6,663 bases of DNA, taken from contig WGCB01000369.1 of NCBI GenBank assembly GCA_015494005.1, forward strand, positions 1-6,663, in the 5' to 3' direction. Both the position numbers and the translations under genes were made by a program. Under the pieces are notes generated by a model that ran no database searches, had not been told where the DNA came from, and saw only the letters and a program-made list of their open reading frames with translations. Shown here piece by piece: positions 6,445-6,663 of the stretch (within the stretch, counting starts at the first letter, position 1; each line of letters starts with the position of its first letter). This stretch comes from Caldilineaceae bacterium. Lineage in GTDB: Bacteria; Chloroflexota; Anaerolineae; Caldilineales; Caldilineaceae.

Positions 6445-6462
6445 GGGAAGATTACAAGAGCA

Positions 6463-6519
6463 AAGATTGAAGATAAAAGAAAGATTGAAGATTGAAGATC
6501 AAAGATTGGGAGATTGGGG
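6463..6519. repeat. Heptanucleotide tandem repeat array (AAGATTG type), second copy
   Basis: Plus-strand units: AAGATTG, AAGATAA, a 4-base remnant AAGA, then AAGATTG, AAGATTG, AAGATCA, AAGATTG, followed by GGAGATT and GGGG. Positions 6481-6505 are identical to 3263-3287, including the variant unit AAGATCA in the same place, so the two arrays are related by copying rather than by independent slippage. The array lies just upstream of the DppB-like reading frame, in its leader on the transcript. Confidence 0.85.
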
Positions 6520-6520
6520 C

Positions 6521-6616
6521 ACCTCACCCCTCCCCAGCTCGCTCCGCTCGCCCCCTCCCCTCTCCACGGGTGGAGAGGGGAGGGGAAGCCACGTCAGTGG
6601 CAGGGAGGGGTGAGGT
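6521..6616. repeat. Nested inverted-repeat element (96 bp), MITE- or REP-like
   Basis: The ends are perfect 14-bp inverted repeats: ACCTCACCCCTCCC (6521-6534) and its complement at 6603-6616. Inside is a second perfect 15-bp stem, 6552-6566 with 6571-6585, around a 4-nt loop CGGG. A small third stem, GCCAC/GTGGC (6588-6592, 6597-6601), lies in the right arm. The whole can fold as a compact branched structure in DNA or RNA. It sits 5 bp after the stop of the upstream partial gene and before the permease genes. No T-run follows on the minus strand, so it is not a standard terminator. The pattern resembles dispersed palindromic repeats found in many copies in some genomes. It could limit read-through from the binding-protein gene to the permeases or protect the 3' end of its message. 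Confidence 0.75.
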
Positions 6617-6621
6617 TCCGC

Positions 6622-6663
6622 TTACTCCTCAATCCACCACTTGTAGGCCTGCTGGTAGATGGC
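6622..6663 (-). CDS. C-terminal end of an upstream gene, probably the importer's solute-binding protein (partial)
   Basis: From the right edge the minus strand reads A-I-Y-Q-Q-A-Y-K-W-W-I-E-E and stops at TAA (6622-6624), continuing a reading frame that starts outside the window. Thirteen residues are too few to identify a family. The position directly before the DppB-like permease is where the extracytoplasmic substrate-binding protein is usually encoded, and an aromatic, charged C-terminus ending soon after a helix would suit that family. The identification rests on gene order. Confidence 0.5.
   Translation of the reverse strand, partial: AIYQQAYKWWIEE

Noticed and set aside
6521..6616. 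The nested palindrome as an intrinsic terminator or a CRISPR array
   Set aside because: There is no T-tract after the stem on either strand, and there are no repeated units with unique spacers. The heptamer arrays are also too short in period to be CRISPR.

Overview
The window is a GC-rich stretch of bacterial DNA in which every convincing gene lies on the minus strand, so transcription runs from the right edge to the left. In that order it carries the last 13 codons of what is probably a solute-binding protein, two permeases of a peptide/nickel-type ABC importer (DppB-like, then DppC-like), a serine hydrolase of the class A beta-lactamase fold, an MlrC-family (M81) metallopeptidase, and an N-acyl-D-amino-acid deacylase-like amidohydrolase. 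The layout fits one catabolic transcription unit that imports a short peptide or acylated amino acid and breaks it down in the cytoplasm. None of the three hydrolases has a visible signal peptide. The ATPase subunits of the importer are not in the window.

The organism cannot be fixed from this window. GC-rich coding sequence, peptide-importer/amidohydrolase clusters and heptanucleotide repeats in the spacers would suit a Chloroflexota bacterium (Anaerolineae/Caldilineae-like). That is an inference from general familiarity, not from a marker gene.

Region by region: 5-1633 amidohydrolase; 1634-1738 short spacer with a 7-bp inverted repeat; 1739-3247 MlrC-family peptidase; 3248-3431 spacer with heptamer arrays, one of which runs into the end of the next gene; 3432-4343 serine hydrolase; 4344-4501 spacer with an inverted repeat and an octamer array; 4502-5407 DppC-like permease; 5408-5482 short spacer; 5483-6385 DppB-like permease, whose true N-terminus is encoded further upstream but has no usable in-frame start codon; 6445-6621 spacer with a heptamer array and a nested inverted-repeat element; 6622-6663 partial gene.

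Points most worth a second look: (i) the gene set has the same functional parts as the microcystin-degrading mlr cluster (transporter, beta-lactamase-fold serine hydrolase, MlrC) plus a D-aminoacylase-like enzyme, which suggests a substrate containing D-amino acids; (ii) the deacylase lacks the first His of the usual HxH motif and the usual metal-binding Cys; (iii) DppB appears to be one base short just after a candidate ATG; (iv) related heptamer arrays occupy three spacers, and two of them share a 25-base identical block.
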